Shown here piece by piece: positions 43,641 to 52,381 of a DNA stretch of 64,000 nt. The notes beneath the pieces are model-generated. The model was not told the origin of the DNA. It was given only the letters and a program-made list of their open reading frames with translations, and made no database searches. Positions within the stretch are counted from its first letter, which is position 1. Every line of letters starts with the position of its first letter. This DNA comes from Tessaracoccus lacteus. GTDB taxonomy: Bacteria > Actinomycetota > Actinomycetes > Propionibacteriales > Propionibacteriaceae. The stretch is taken from NCBI RefSeq assembly GCF_029917005.1, contig NZ_CP123967.1, positions 62,001-126,000 of the forward strand. The letters run 5' to 3'. A program made the translations under genes and the position numbers.

Positions 43641-45197
43641 ATGACGGACCTCAGCGCACCCACGGGACACGAAGAGTCCCTTCGGGCGCTCCCGGCCGAC
43701 GACGGCAGTACGCCACGCACGCTCGTCCTCGGCGCGACGGGCTACATCGGCGGCCGACTGGTACCCCGGCTGCTGAACGCCGGGTATCGAGTGCGGGTGC
43801 TGGCGAGGGACGCGGCGCGCGCGGCATCCTTCCCCTGGGGCGGGGACGTCGGGATCGTTGAGGGTTCCGTCGACGACGCGGATGCCGTGGCCCGCGCGGT
43901 CAAGGATGTCGATGTCGTCTACTACCTGATCCACTCGATGGGCGCCGGGCGGGGGTTCGAGGAGACTGACGAACGTGCCGCCGAGGTAGTCGCGCGTGCG
44001 GCGGAGGATGCCGAGGTCCGCCGCATCGTCTATCTCGGCGGACTTCATCCCGACGACGTGGAGTTGTCGCCGCATCTGCGCTCGCGGGTTCGGGTGGGCG
44101 AGATCTTCCTGGACTCGGGCGTTCCTGCGCTCGTGCTGCAGGCCGGCGTGGTCATCGGGTCCGGGTCGGCGTCGTTCGAGATGATCCGCCACCTCACCGA
44201 TGTGCTGCCGTTCATGCCGGCACCGAAGTGGGTGCGCAACCGCATCCAACCGATCGCGATCCGCGACGTGCTGCATTACCTGCTCGGCGCGGCCCGGGTC
44301 GATCCGGGCGTGAACCGGTCCGTCGACATCGGCGGACCGGACGTGCTGCGCTACGCGGAGATGATGAACGGCTACGCGCGCGAGGCGGGGCTGCCTCGAC
44401 GGGCGATCGCTGCCCTGCCGGTGCTGACGCCCGGCCTCGCGTCGCACTGGGTGAATCTCGTCACCCCCGTGCCCCGGTCGATCGCCCGCCCCCTTGTCGC
44501 GTCGTTGCAGAACGAGTGCGTCATGAAGACCCGCGACATCGACGACCTCATCCCCCCACCCGACGGTGGCCTCACCCCGTATCGCGAGGCCGTGCGCCTC
44601 GCGCTGGGGCGGCTGGACGCCGACACCGTCGAGACGAGCTGGCAGGACGCCGAGGTGTTCGGCGCCCCGAGCGACCCGCTGCCCAGCGATCCGGAGTGGG
44701 CGGGGCGAACGGTCTTCACGGATGCGCGCCAGCTGGCGACTCCGGCATCCGTCGACCGGCTGTGGACTGTCATCCTCGGGATCGGCGGCGAGAACGGCTG
44801 GTACTCGTCACCGTTCCTGTGGGCCGCGCGGGGCCTGATGGATCGACTGGTGGGTGGGGTCGGTCTCCGGCGCGGGCGGCGCAGTCGCACTGATGCCCGA
44901 GTGGGCGACGCGATCGATTTCTGGCGAGTCGAGGCAGTGGACAGGACGGACGCGGGGAACCTCCTGCGCCTCCGCGCCGAGATGAAGGTGCCGGGCACCG
45001 CGTGGCTGGAGATGCGCGCGGTTCCCGACGTCGACGGCGCACGGTACGAGCAGCGCGCGGTGTTCTTCCCGAAGGGGCTCGTCGGGCGGCTCTACTGGCT
45101 GGCCGTGCTCCCGTTCCACGGCGCGATCTTCGCCGGCATGGCGGCGCGGATCACGTCGACGGCCGAGGCGCCGGAAGCCGAGCCCCGCCGGGGGTGA
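43641..45197 (+). CDS. NAD(P)-binding SDR protein with C-terminal DUF2867-type domain
   Basis: 518 aa from ATG 43641 (a GTG 6 bases earlier is possible). N-terminal Rossmann fold: TLVLGATGYIGGRLVPRLL (dinucleotide-binding GxxGxxG), DVVYYLIHSMGAGRGFEETD, RIVYLGGLHPDD and IQPIAIRDVLHYLLGA, an atypical SDR of the NmrA/YlbE kind. The C-terminal about 200 aa (GGENGWYSSPFLWAARGLMD RLVGGVGLRRGRR, VGDAIDFWRVEAVD) match the DUF2867-type SRPBCC-like domain found fused to such SDRs. The substrate is unknown. Intact; monocistronic or with the next gene. Confidence 0.85.
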   Translation: MTDLSAPTGHEESLRALPADDGSTPRTLVLGATGYIGGRLVPRLLNAGYRVRVLARDAARAASFPWGGDVGIVEGSVDDADAVARAVKDVDVVYYLIHSMGAGRGFEETDERAAEVVARAAEDAEVRRIVYLGGLHPDDVELSPHLRSRVRVGEIFLDSGVPALVLQAGVVIGSGSASFEMIRHLTDVLPFMPAPKWVRNRIQPIAIRDVLHYLLGAARVDPGVNRSVDIGGPDVLRYAEMMNGYAREAGLPRRAIAALPVLTPGLASHWVNLVTPVPRSIARPLVASLQNECVMKTRDIDDLIPPPDGGLTPYREAVRLALGRLDADTVETSWQDAEVFGAPSDPLPSDPEWAGRTVFTDARQLATPASVDRLWTVILGIGGENGWYSSPFLWAARGLMDRLVGGVGLRRGRRSRTDARVGDAIDFWRVEAVDRTDAGNLLRLRAEMKVPGTAWLEMRAVPDVDGARYEQRAVFFPKGLVGRLYWLAVLPFHGAIFAGMAARITSTAEAPEAEPRRG

Positions 45198-45343
45198 CTC
45201 GGCTCTCCTTCTCGGCAAGGAACCCGGCGATGGCGGGCTGGTGAGGTCGGGTGCGAGCCCCGCGTGCAGGTCGGCCGCCTGGCGGGCAGCATCAGCGCGT
45301 CGCGGCGCCGGTCGAGGCACTTGGCGTCGACTAGCCTGCGGTC

Positions 45344-45676
45344 ATGACCAGGTATCTCGCCATCTATCAGGGGGCTTCGCGCGAAGTAGAGAAGGCCGAG
45401 GTGACGGCAGAGCAGAGCGCGGCGTTCCTCGCCGACTGGGCGCGCTGGACGCAGTGCCACGCACCCGCCATCGTCGACAACGGCGCGCCGCTGTTCCGCA
45501 AGACGCGGGTGACCCCTGAGGACGACGAGGACTTCACCGACACCAAGGTGGGCTACGCCATCGTCGAGGCGTCGTCGCACGAGGATGCCGTGCGGATCTT
45601 CCGAGACCATCCGCACCTGGGGTTGATGAGGGGGAACTGGATCGAGGTCCTGGAGTGTGCGCCGGTTCCGCGGTAA
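45344..45676 (+). CDS. YCII-like domain protein
   Basis: 110 aa. Small alpha/beta barrel of the YCII-related type: RYLAIYQGASREV at the start, AFLADWARWTQCH in the middle, and KVGYAIVEASSHEDAVRIFR then HPHLGLMRGNWIEVLEC at the end. Family members resemble small dehydratase or chlorodienelactone-like proteins, but most have no known reaction. Solitary. Confidence 0.75.
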   Translation: MTRYLAIYQGASREVEKAEVTAEQSAAFLADWARWTQCHAPAIVDNGAPLFRKTRVTPEDDEDFTDTKVGYAIVEASSHEDAVRIFRDHPHLGLMRGNWIEVLECAPVPR

Positions 45677-45679
45677 TCG

Positions 45680-46026
45680 TGGGCCCTCTCGACAAGCTCG
45701 AGGCGCTTCGACAGGCCTGTGCTGAGCTTGTCGAAGTGCTCAGCGAACCGGAGGGGCTCAGGCGCTTCGACAGGCTCAGCGAACCGGGTCGTTGAGCTTG
45801 TCGAAACGCCCTGAGCGCAGCGAAGGGGACTCACCCGACCGCACCGCCTCGCTTCGCTCAGGCCCTTCGACAGGCTCAGGGAACCGGAGGGGCTCAGGCC
45901 CTTCGACGGGGCCTGTGCTGAGCTTTGTCGAAGTGCTCAGCGAACCGGGATGGCTCAGCGAACCTGCTCGAGGCGCTTCGACAGGCCTGTGCTGAGCCTG
46001 TCGATGTGCTCAACGACCCGAAGTGC
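45680..46026. repeat. Cluster of TTCGACAGGCTCAG-type dispersed repeats
   Basis: This gap of about 350 bp is almost wholly built from copies, in both orientations, of a short motif (CTTCGACAGGCTCAG followed by (C/G)GAACCGG). Paired inverted copies can form hairpins. Similar copies occur at 41456-41515, 47515-47940 and 53413-53490. Absent, as far as I can see, from the defence block and the IS-rich region. Confidence 0.75.
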
Positions 46027-47460
46027 TCAGCGAGCCGGGGCAACCTTCGCTGTCTTGGACGACGAGGTCGACACCGTCGTGTAGCCGGGCTTGGAGCCGG
46101 TGACGTGGACAGTGAGGGTCTTCCCGGCGGAGTAATTCGTGAGTGTGAAGGTCCTCGCCGTGTGTCCCTTCAGCTTCTTCCCGTCGCGGTACCACTGGTA
46201 GGTGAGCCTGCTGCCCCTTCTCCAAGCACCTGCCTTGGCGGTGAGCGTGTTGCCGACCGTCGTGGTGCCCGTGATGGTCGGTGTCGATGACGTCAGCTGC
46301 TTCGCCGGCACCACCGTCGTGTCGTGTCCGGCGTAGCTCGGTTCGACCCAGGCCGTTTCGCCCCACGGGAACGCGTTGGCGTGGAAGTCCGTCAGCGCGG
46401 CCAGTTTTGCGTCGTCCTTCCAGGGGTTCGCGTCCGGGTCATCGGCCCGCTCGCCCATGCCGTACGGGTTCTCGAAGTTGAGGGACATGCACCAGAAGTT
46501 CTGGTCGGTGACGATGCCGCCGTAGGTCTTCACCGCCGCATGATCGCGGCCATCGAGCGGTCGGTGTGGTTGTCGGCTATGTACGCTTCGACGTCGAAGT
46601 CCTCGGGGAAGGTGACATCCGCCGGCGACGGGCGCGTTCGGGTAGCTGGAGGAGGCGAGCTTGCCGTCGGTCTGCTTGGCCGGGAAGGACACCTGACCGG
46701 ACAGGTATGAGGGGAACGTCACGGACACGGCGTGCCCGATCACGCCCGAGCGCAGCTCCTCCGCGCCGACCTGCGTCAGCTCGTTGGCGATGCCGACCAC
46801 CGAGTTGGCGCCCTGGAGGTACTGGAGCCAGTAGTTGTCGGACCCGACGGTGCCGGTGTCCGGGTCGGCGTAGAAGTAGCCGGCCGACGCGAAGTTCCAG
46901 ACGCCGTCGTCGTCCTGGGCAGCGCCGTAGTAGTCCCGGAAGATGCCGGTGGCAACGTCGTACACCGCGCGCGGTCACCGCCGTCGCTCGCCTTAGCCCA
47001 GTCGGGCAGGGGGATGGCGCCGGTGGTCACTTCGGTGAGCCGCGGGAACGTCGTCACCCGGGAGTCCGTGGAGGCGAAGGGGGCGAAGTCCTGGAACGGG
47101 TTCGACGAGTCGACGGTGTAGATCGGGATGTTGTCGTGGCTTGCCGCTCCGCCGCCGATCGATGCCCCCGTCTTCAGCCGCCTGCGCCAGTCTTCGTTGA
47201 GGTAGAGGTCGGGCAGGGGGCCGTCGCCGAACGCGGAGATTCGCTCGGAGTTGGCGGCCAGCGGGGCGGCGGAGATGTCGCGCTGCACGAAGCTGCCGGT
47301 GCCCAGGTAGCGGTCCGGGTCGAGCGGCGAGGAGTTCACGACCTCGGCGAGGTCGGCGGCCGTCTTGGTCCCGTCGACCTGGGCCAGCACCGGGGTCGCC
47401 GAGGTGTCCGGTCCACTTCGGTGCGGCGTCGGTCAGTTCGGTTCCTGCCGGAACGACAGG
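46027..47460 (-). pseudogene. Secreted protein with C-terminal Ig-like domain, multiply frameshifted
   Basis: Pieces in several frames give one protein: LTDAAPKWT, then TPVLAQVDGTKTAADLAEVV, then PDLYLNEDWRRRLKTGASIG, then VYDVATGIFRDYYGAAQDDD GVWNFASAGYFY, then GIVTDQNFWCMSLNFENPYG. The C-terminus is intact and ends with an Ig-like domain (TPTITGTTTVGNTLTAKAGA, LTYQWYRDGKKLKGHTARTF). At least three frame changes and no visible start or signal peptide. The catalytic family is not recognised. It is flanked on both sides by repeat clusters, which may have driven its decay. Confidence 0.6.
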
Positions 47461-47514
47461 CTGCGGACAAGGTATCTCAGTGCGCCCGTGGCCTTCAGAC
47501 TGCCCGGAGCGAGT

Positions 47515-47950
47515 GAGTCGCCTCGCTTCGCTCGGCGCCCTTCGACGAGCTCAGGGAACCGGTTCGTTGAGCCTGTCGAAACGCCCTGAGCGCAGCGAAG
47601 GGGCCTCACCCGACCACACCGCCTCGCTTCGCTCGGCGCCCTTCGACGAGCTCAGGGAACCTGTTCGTTGAGCCTGTCGAAACGCCCTGAGCGCAGCGAA
47701 GGGGCCTCACCCGACCACACCGCCTCGCTTCGCTCGGCGCCCTTCGACGAGCTCAGGGAACCGGATCGTTGAGCCTGTCGAAACGCCCTGAGCGCAGCGA
47801 AGGGGCCTCACCCGACCACACCGCCTCGCTTCGCTCGGCGCCCTTCGACGAGCTCAGGGAACCGGAGGGGCTCAGGCCCTTCGACGAGCTGGGAACCGGG
47901 GCGGCTCAGCCCTTCGACAGGCTCAGGGAACTGGGGAAGGGCTCAGGTAT
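47515..47950. repeat. 101-bp tandem repeat, about 3.5 copies, with flanking partial motifs
   Basis: The string CCTCGCTTCGCTCGGCGCCC recurs at 47521, 47622, 47723 and 47824, a constant period of 101 bp, with near-identical sequence in between that includes TTGAGCCTGTCGAAACGCC and CTGAGCGCAGCGAAGGGG. Each unit can fold on itself because it contains forward and inverted forms of the dispersed motif. The stretch has no gene. Confidence 0.85.
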
Positions 47951-47958
47951 CCGACGGC

Positions 47959-49155
47959 TCAGGCGGCCGGAGCGGTCAGGCGCCGGTTGAGGAACTCGGA
48001 CATCAGCAGGCCCAGCGCGACCAGGACCACCAGGTAGAACGGGAAGACCCACAGCCCCGTCCAGGACGACAGGGCGCCGAACAGCGGGGGCATCAGCGTG
48101 GAGCCGGTGTAGGCGGCGGCCATCTGGATGCCGATGATCGCCTGCGAGTTCCGCGCGCCGAAGTTCACGGGCGTCGAGTGCACGATCGCGGGATAGATCG
48201 GCGCACTGCCGAGGCCGGCGATGACCAGCCCCGCGAGGGTCGGAATGTCGGTCGGCAGGGGCAGCGCGATCAGCACGAGACCCACTCCGACGGCGATGAA
48301 GCCGCCGCGGATGAGCGTCCTGTCGCCGAGGTGGTCGGCAAAGAAGCCGCTCAGGAAGCGCCCGGCGGTGATGCCGAGCAGGAAGAGGGCGCCGAAGGTC
48401 GCCGCCGTCGCCGGGTCGATGCCGCGCTCGGAGACGAGGTACGTCGACGCCCACAGGATCGTCGTGGTCTCCACCGCGCAGTAGGCGAAGAAGGCCGCAA
48501 GGATGAGCCCCACGCCGGGGATGCTGAGCGCGCGCTTCAGCGAGACGTGCTCGCCGGGCGCGTGCGCGGCATCGGCGTCCTCGTGGGCGACCCGCGGTCG
48601 GGCCTTGTCGACGCGGGCCCACAGCGGCAGGCTCGCGAGAAGCACGACGGTCAGCGCGATCTGGATGCCGCCGACGCTCTGGTAGGCCGTCGACCAGCCG
48701 AGGCCCGCGCTGATCGTCGCGCCCATGATGAACGGGCTGATCGACGCGCCGACGCCCCAGAAGCTGTGCAGCCAGTTCATGTGCCGCGCCGCGTAGTGGA
48801 GCGCGACGTAGTTGTTCAGCGCGGCGTCGACGGCGCCCGCGCCGAGGCCGTACGGGACCGCCCACAGGCACAGCATCCAGAACGACCCGGAGAACCCGAA
48901 GCCCAGCAGGGCCGAGGCGGTCAGGGCGACGCTTACCGCAGTCACCAGGCCGACGCCGAAGCGCCTTGTCAGGCGTTCGGACAGCAGGCTCGAGACGATC
49001 GTGCCCGACGCGATGATCATAGTCACGATGCCGGCGTACGACACGGGGACGCCGAGGTCGCCGTGCATCACCGGCCAGCCAGACCCGATCAGTGCGTCGG
49101 GCAGCCCCAGGCTGATGAAGGCGGCGTAGATGATCGCGAGCAGCAGTGCGTACAT
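47959..49155 (-). CDS. MFS transporter
   Basis: 398 aa, 12 predicted membrane segments. The first half opens MYALLLAIIYAAFISLGLPD, resembling the sugar (fucose-permease-like) branch of the MFS; the loop LLSERLTRRFGVGLVTAVSV is the segment 2-3 signature; a charged central loop (ARVDKARPRVAHEDADAAHA) separates the halves; the second half includes TTTILWASTYLVSERGIDPA and LSGFFADHLGDRTLIRGGFI. The substrate is unknown. Intact. It ends beside the 101-bp repeat and is not obviously in an operon. Confidence 0.85.
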   Translation of the reverse strand: MYALLLAIIYAAFISLGLPDALIGSGWPVMHGDLGVPVSYAGIVTMIIASGTIVSSLLSERLTRRFGVGLVTAVSVALTASALLGFGFSGSFWMLCLWAVPYGLGAGAVDAALNNYVALHYAARHMNWLHSFWGVGASISPFIMGATISAGLGWSTAYQSVGGIQIALTVVLLASLPLWARVDKARPRVAHEDADAAHAPGEHVSLKRALSIPGVGLILAAFFAYCAVETTTILWASTYLVSERGIDPATAATFGALFLLGITAGRFLSGFFADHLGDRTLIRGGFIAVGVGLVLIALPLPTDIPTLAGLVIAGLGSAPIYPAIVHSTPVNFGARNSQAIIGIQMAAAYTGSTLMPPLFGALSSWTGLWVFPFYLVVLVALGLLMSEFLNRRLTAPAA

Positions 49156-49202
49156 GGGTCAGGGTCTCCAGGAAGCGGGTGGGTGGTGCTGGGGGCGGTC
49201 GG

Positions 49203-49585
49203 TCAGGCCGTGATCTCGACCAGGTTCCCCTCGGGGTCGGGCACGACGCTCTCGTAGTAGCCGTCGCCGGTGGTGCGGGGCCCGCTGAGGGCGGGGTATC
49301 TGTCTCGCCCCAGGCGGGTTGTGAGTGCGTCGACCTCAGAGGCCGAGCCTACCGAGAAGGCCACGTGATTGAACCCCTGGGCGAGGCGACCGCCCGCGTC
49401 GTCGAGTTCGGCGCGGCTCATGAGCTCCAGCCGCGCCCCGCCGTCGAGGCTGATGAAGTAGGTCCGCAGGCCCGTGGCCGGGTTGTGGTACCCGGTCCCG
49501 GCGACGCCGCCGAATACGTCTCGTAGAAGGCGCGCGCCCGATCCAGGTCGGCCACGTACAGGGCGATGTGTTCGATGTTCGGCAT
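49203..49585 (-). pseudogene. VOC (glyoxalase/bleomycin-resistance-like) protein, frameshifted
   Basis: The start ATG 49585 is preceded by GAGGAGGAACCC. The frame MPNIEHIALYVADLDRARAF YETY breaks near 49508 (one T missing) and continues FGGVAGTGYHNPATGLRTYF, then LMSRAELDDAGG, FNHVAFSVGSASEVDALTTR and YYESVVPDPEGNLVEITA. Paired beta-alpha-beta-beta-beta modules with metal-ligand-like His and Glu fit the VOC superfamily. A single one-base lesion; a sequencing error is possible. Confidence 0.75.
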
Positions 49586-49670
49586 GGGTTCCTCCTCGGA
49601 AGCGCCCACGCTACGCATTCAATTGATCGTGTGCACTGATCGGAATGCCCGCAAACGATCAGTGGCTGCG

Positions 49671-49905
49671 TCAGAACGGCCAGATGAGGGGGACGTATCA
49701 GACGGCGACGACGGCGAAGAGGATGGTGAGCGGGAGGCCGAGCTTCCAGTAGTCGCCGAAGTGGTAGCCGGCCAGCTTCAGCACCATCAGGTTTGCCGGG
49801 GTGGCGATCGGGGTAGGGAACGACGCCGCGCCGGCGACTGTCAGGGCCATCATGAACGGCTGGACGGAGACGTTGAGGCCCCCTATGAGGCGCGGCTCAG
49901 GATGA
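49671..49905 (-). pseudogene. C-terminal remnant of an SLC13/DASS-type permease
   Basis: The reading QPFMMALTVAGAASFPTPIA TPANLMVLKLAGYHFGDYWK LGLPLTILFAVVAV, a stop, then YVPLIWPF matches the conserved last segments of SLC13-family (ArsB/NhaD-like) permeases, with the SFPTPIATPAN motif near the second ion-binding region. The rest of the gene is missing. It is a truncated leftover, not a functional gene. Confidence 0.6.
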
Positions 49906-49961
49906 GCCATAGGTGTTGCTCGGTCGGGAGGGCAAACGACTGGGTCGCCCTTCATGGTGCG

Positions 49962-50393
49962 TCAGAACTCGATGAGACGTCGGATTATCCGTCGGTATCC
50001 GCCGCGGAGCACACGAGCGGCCGCGGGTTGTAGGGCCTGAGGCAGCCAGGGTAGATCGACGGTCTGGTCCCAGTGCATGCGGCTGCCGCCGGTCGTCGGG
50101 TCGACGCGGATGTAGACAGCCCCGCGGATGACCTTGCCGAGCTTGACGATCGTCGCGGTCGCGGGCCGGAAGCTCAGTTGGTCGACGCGCATCGGGTCGT
50201 CGAATCCGACGGGCCCGACAGATGTCCGCGCCACGAACACCGTCCCGACGGCGAGCTGATCGGCGGCCACTTCCGGCGTGACTCTGGTCAGCGGAATCAC
50301 GCGGCTGTGGGCGCGCAGGTCGAGCACCCGGCGAAGAACGTCGTCGGGTGGGGCGTCGCATATCAGCTCGATGATGAAACCTGCGCGCATCAC
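49962..50393 (-). CDS. SRPBCC-fold small protein
   Basis: 143 aa. Alternating strands and a long C-terminal helix: GFIIELICDAPPDDVLRRVL, HSRVIPLTRVTPEVAADQL, VGTVFVARTSVGP, GSRMHWDQTVDLPWLPQALQ and RVLRGGYRRIIRRLIEF. This matches the START/SRPBCC hydrophobic-ligand fold of the polyketide-cyclase or SRPBCC type. The ligand is unknown. Solitary and intact. Confidence 0.65.
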   Translation of the reverse strand: MMRAGFIIELICDAPPDDVLRRVLDLRAHSRVIPLTRVTPEVAADQLAVGTVFVARTSVGPVGFDDPMRVDQLSFRPATATIVKLGKVIRGAVYIRVDPTTGGSRMHWDQTVDLPWLPQALQPAAARVLRGGYRRIIRRLIEF

Positions 50394-50557
50394 GGCACGA
50401 TATCAAGGCGTCGGCCCTGTCGACGCGACCCTCGGGTGACGGTTGTCCTGCCCCCGGTTCTTGGGCACGGCGTTGGTTCACGCGGGTTGACCCGCCCGTG
50501 CACAACTGTGGCCAGAGCTGAAGCAGGCGGCCTTGATCCGAGTGCTCCAGCTTTAGT

Positions 50558-50735
50558 GGCTCTTCACAGATGGCGGTGGAGTGAAGGGACGCGGTTGACC
50601 GGCCCGACTCGCCGGAACTCGATGGGGTCGGGGGCGGGTGGGGGCCCTCGGGTTGGCAGGATGAAGGTGTCTAAGCCACATCTGAAAACCCAAGGGCCCT
50701 TGTGCGAAACGCTACCCCACCCTGCCGGACGCAAC
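50558..50735. mobile_element. Solo end of an ISL3-family element
   Basis: Begins GGCTCTTCACAGA and follows the 5' (promoter-side) end of the ISL3 element at 9629-10994: the blocks GGGGGCCCTCGGGTTGGCAG, GATGAAGGTGTCTA, AAGGGCCC and GAAACGCTACCCCACC occur in the same order and spacing. The transposase is absent. It is a relic or a one-ended insertion. The remaining sequence from 50394 to 50857 shows no gene; an imperfect palindrome lies at about 50498-50556. Confidence 0.65.
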
Positions 50736-50857
50736 TCTGCTGTCACCCGTCGAGGTGATCGTCCTGACGGCGCCTGACGCCGAACCTGACCACGCGGCAT
50801 ATCGCGGGCTACCATCTCTCGGCTAAGCCTTCCCGAGGTCTGCCTACCCGCCCTCAC

Positions 50858-52084
50858 CTACCGTCCGCCCGGACCGCCGCCCTGTCCGCCGCCGCCCTGC
50901 TGGCCGCCACCCATCATCTGGCTCGACAGCTCGGTGACCTCCTCGCCGTTCACGGTGATCGTGCCGCCGGTCAGGGTGCCCGTCGCGTCGAAGTCGAACG
51001 CGGACTGACCCGTGATGTCAATCGTGCCGCCGGTGATGGTCAGGTCACCGTTGCTGTCGATGGCATCCGTGTCGCCGGAGCCCATGGCGATGGCGAGAGT
51101 GCCGCCGTTGATGGTGATGCTGAGGCCGTCGGTGATGATCTCCGAGGCCGACGCGTTGATCCCGTCGTCGGAGGCGTTCATGGTGATGTCGCCGTCGTCG
51201 ATCACGATGACCGGAGCCTCGATCCCCTCGACGGACGACACGATGTTGATGGTGCCGCCGCTGATCTGGATGGCCTGCTCGGCCTTGATCGCGTCGTCCC
51301 CGGAGGTGATGGTGATGTCGCCGCCGGTGATGGTGAGCTGCCCCGCGCCGAGGTCGGTGTCGTTGCTGGACTTGAGGCCGTCTCCGGCCGCGTCGATGGT
51401 GATCGTGCCGCCGGACATGGTCAGCGAGTCCTTGCCGCGGATCCCGTCGTCGGCGCTGGTCACGTTGATCGTGCCCGCCTCGATCCACAGATCGTCCTTG
51501 CCCACGATGCCGTCTGCGAAGTTGGCCGTGACGTTCAACGTTCCGCTGCCGGTGATGTAGAGATCGTCGGACGAGTAGATTGCGCCGTCGATCTCCTCGT
51601 CGCTGCGTGTCGCCGCGTCGGTGACGGTATTGACGCTGCCGTCGGACAGTTCCAGGACGGTCGCCTCGGCGTTGTCGATCTGGATCGCGGCGCCGTCGCT
51701 GCTGGCGATGGTCACGCCGTCGAGGATGATCCGGACGTAGCCTTCGGTGTCCACGGTCACCTGTCCGGTGGACGTGCCGCTCAGAACGTAGGTTCCGGCC
51801 GCGGTGATGGCCAGACCATCGTCGGTGAGCGTGACGTCGGTGGACGGCAGGGTGTCCCAGTCGACATCGGCGGTGGACGCGGTTGACTCCGTGGTCGTCG
51901 TCTCGGAACTGGTGGTCGTCTCGGAACTGGTGGTCGTCTCGGAGCTGGTGGTCGTGTCGGTGGTGGTGGCCGTGACCGACGTGTCCGAGGAAGCCTGGCC
52001 GGAATCCGCGTCGGTTGCTGCGCATCCAACGACGAAAACGACTGAGGCAAGTAGCCCGGCGATGATCCTTCTGCGGTATTTCAT
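50858..52084 (-). CDS. Lipoprotein with carbohydrate-binding (DUF4353-type) beta-helical domain
   Basis: 408 aa. Signal peptide with lipobox VVGCA (Cys near residue 21), then a Ser/Thr-rich linker containing the repeat SSETTT three times, then a long stretch of short degenerate repeats (GGTITIDAAGDGLKSSN, GGDITITSGDDAIKAEQ, GGTINIVSSVEGIEA, DGDITMNASDDGINASA, GGTLAIAMGSGDTDAIDSN) that form a right-handed beta-helix-like fold of the carbohydrate-binding domain-containing (DUF4353) family. The C-terminus is Gly/Gln-rich. Exported and membrane-anchored; ligand unknown. Confidence 0.8.
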   Translation of the reverse strand: MKYRRRIIAGLLASVVFVVGCAATDADSGQASSDTSVTATTTDTTTSSETTTSSETTTSSETTTTESTASTADVDWDTLPSTDVTLTDDGLAITAAGTYVLSGTSTGQVTVDTEGYVRIILDGVTIASSDGAAIQIDNAEATVLELSDGSVNTVTDAATRSDEEIDGAIYSSDDLYITGSGTLNVTANFADGIVGKDDLWIEAGTINVTSADDGIRGKDSLTMSGGTITIDAAGDGLKSSNDTDLGAGQLTITGGDITITSGDDAIKAEQAIQISGGTINIVSSVEGIEAPVIVIDDGDITMNASDDGINASASEIITDGLSITINGGTLAIAMGSGDTDAIDSNGDLTITGGTIDITGQSAFDFDATGTLTGGTITVNGEEVTELSSQMMGGGQQGGGGQGGGPGGR

Positions 52085-52381
52085 CAGTTCCCTTCCGCTT
52101 GCTTTGCGACTGTCTGAAGTACAGTCCAGCGCGCTTCGCTATGTGCTTCCTGTGCGTTCCTTGTGTCCGGCTGCTGAGCTGAAGCGCCTACTGTGGCCGA
52201 GCCATCGCGTGCACGGATCTTTGTATGCGCCCGGCGCTGCGTATATGCGCAGCGTTGCGGCTCCTCATAGATTCGTGCCCGCGGAGCCGTTCGGGAAGAT
52301 CGTCGGTCGGGAGGGCGCGAGGCGACGGCGGGCTCGGCAGTGGTTGAATCGGGCGTAGCTGTCCGCCCGTGGAGGTATCCG
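52085..52381. promoter_or_regulatory. Divergent intergenic region between the lipoprotein and the membrane protein
   Basis: About 300 bp between two divergent genes. It must carry both promoters and also holds a 72-bp palindromic repeat at 52209-52280. No convincing -35/-10 pair stands out by eye apart from RBS GGAGGT at 52371-52376. Confidence 0.45.
52209..52280. repeat. 72-bp palindromic intergenic repeat, copy A
   Basis: Begins GTGCAC, ends GTGCCC, with a centre around GCGTATATGCGC and an arm GCGGCTCCTC. Copies B (53299) and C (58321) share length, ends and centre. In this copy the flanking genes are divergent, so it does not need to be a terminator. Confidence 0.6.

Noticed and set aside
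47515-47950. CRISPR array
   Set aside because: The repeats are tandem with a 101-bp period and no unique spacers, and no cas genes are present.
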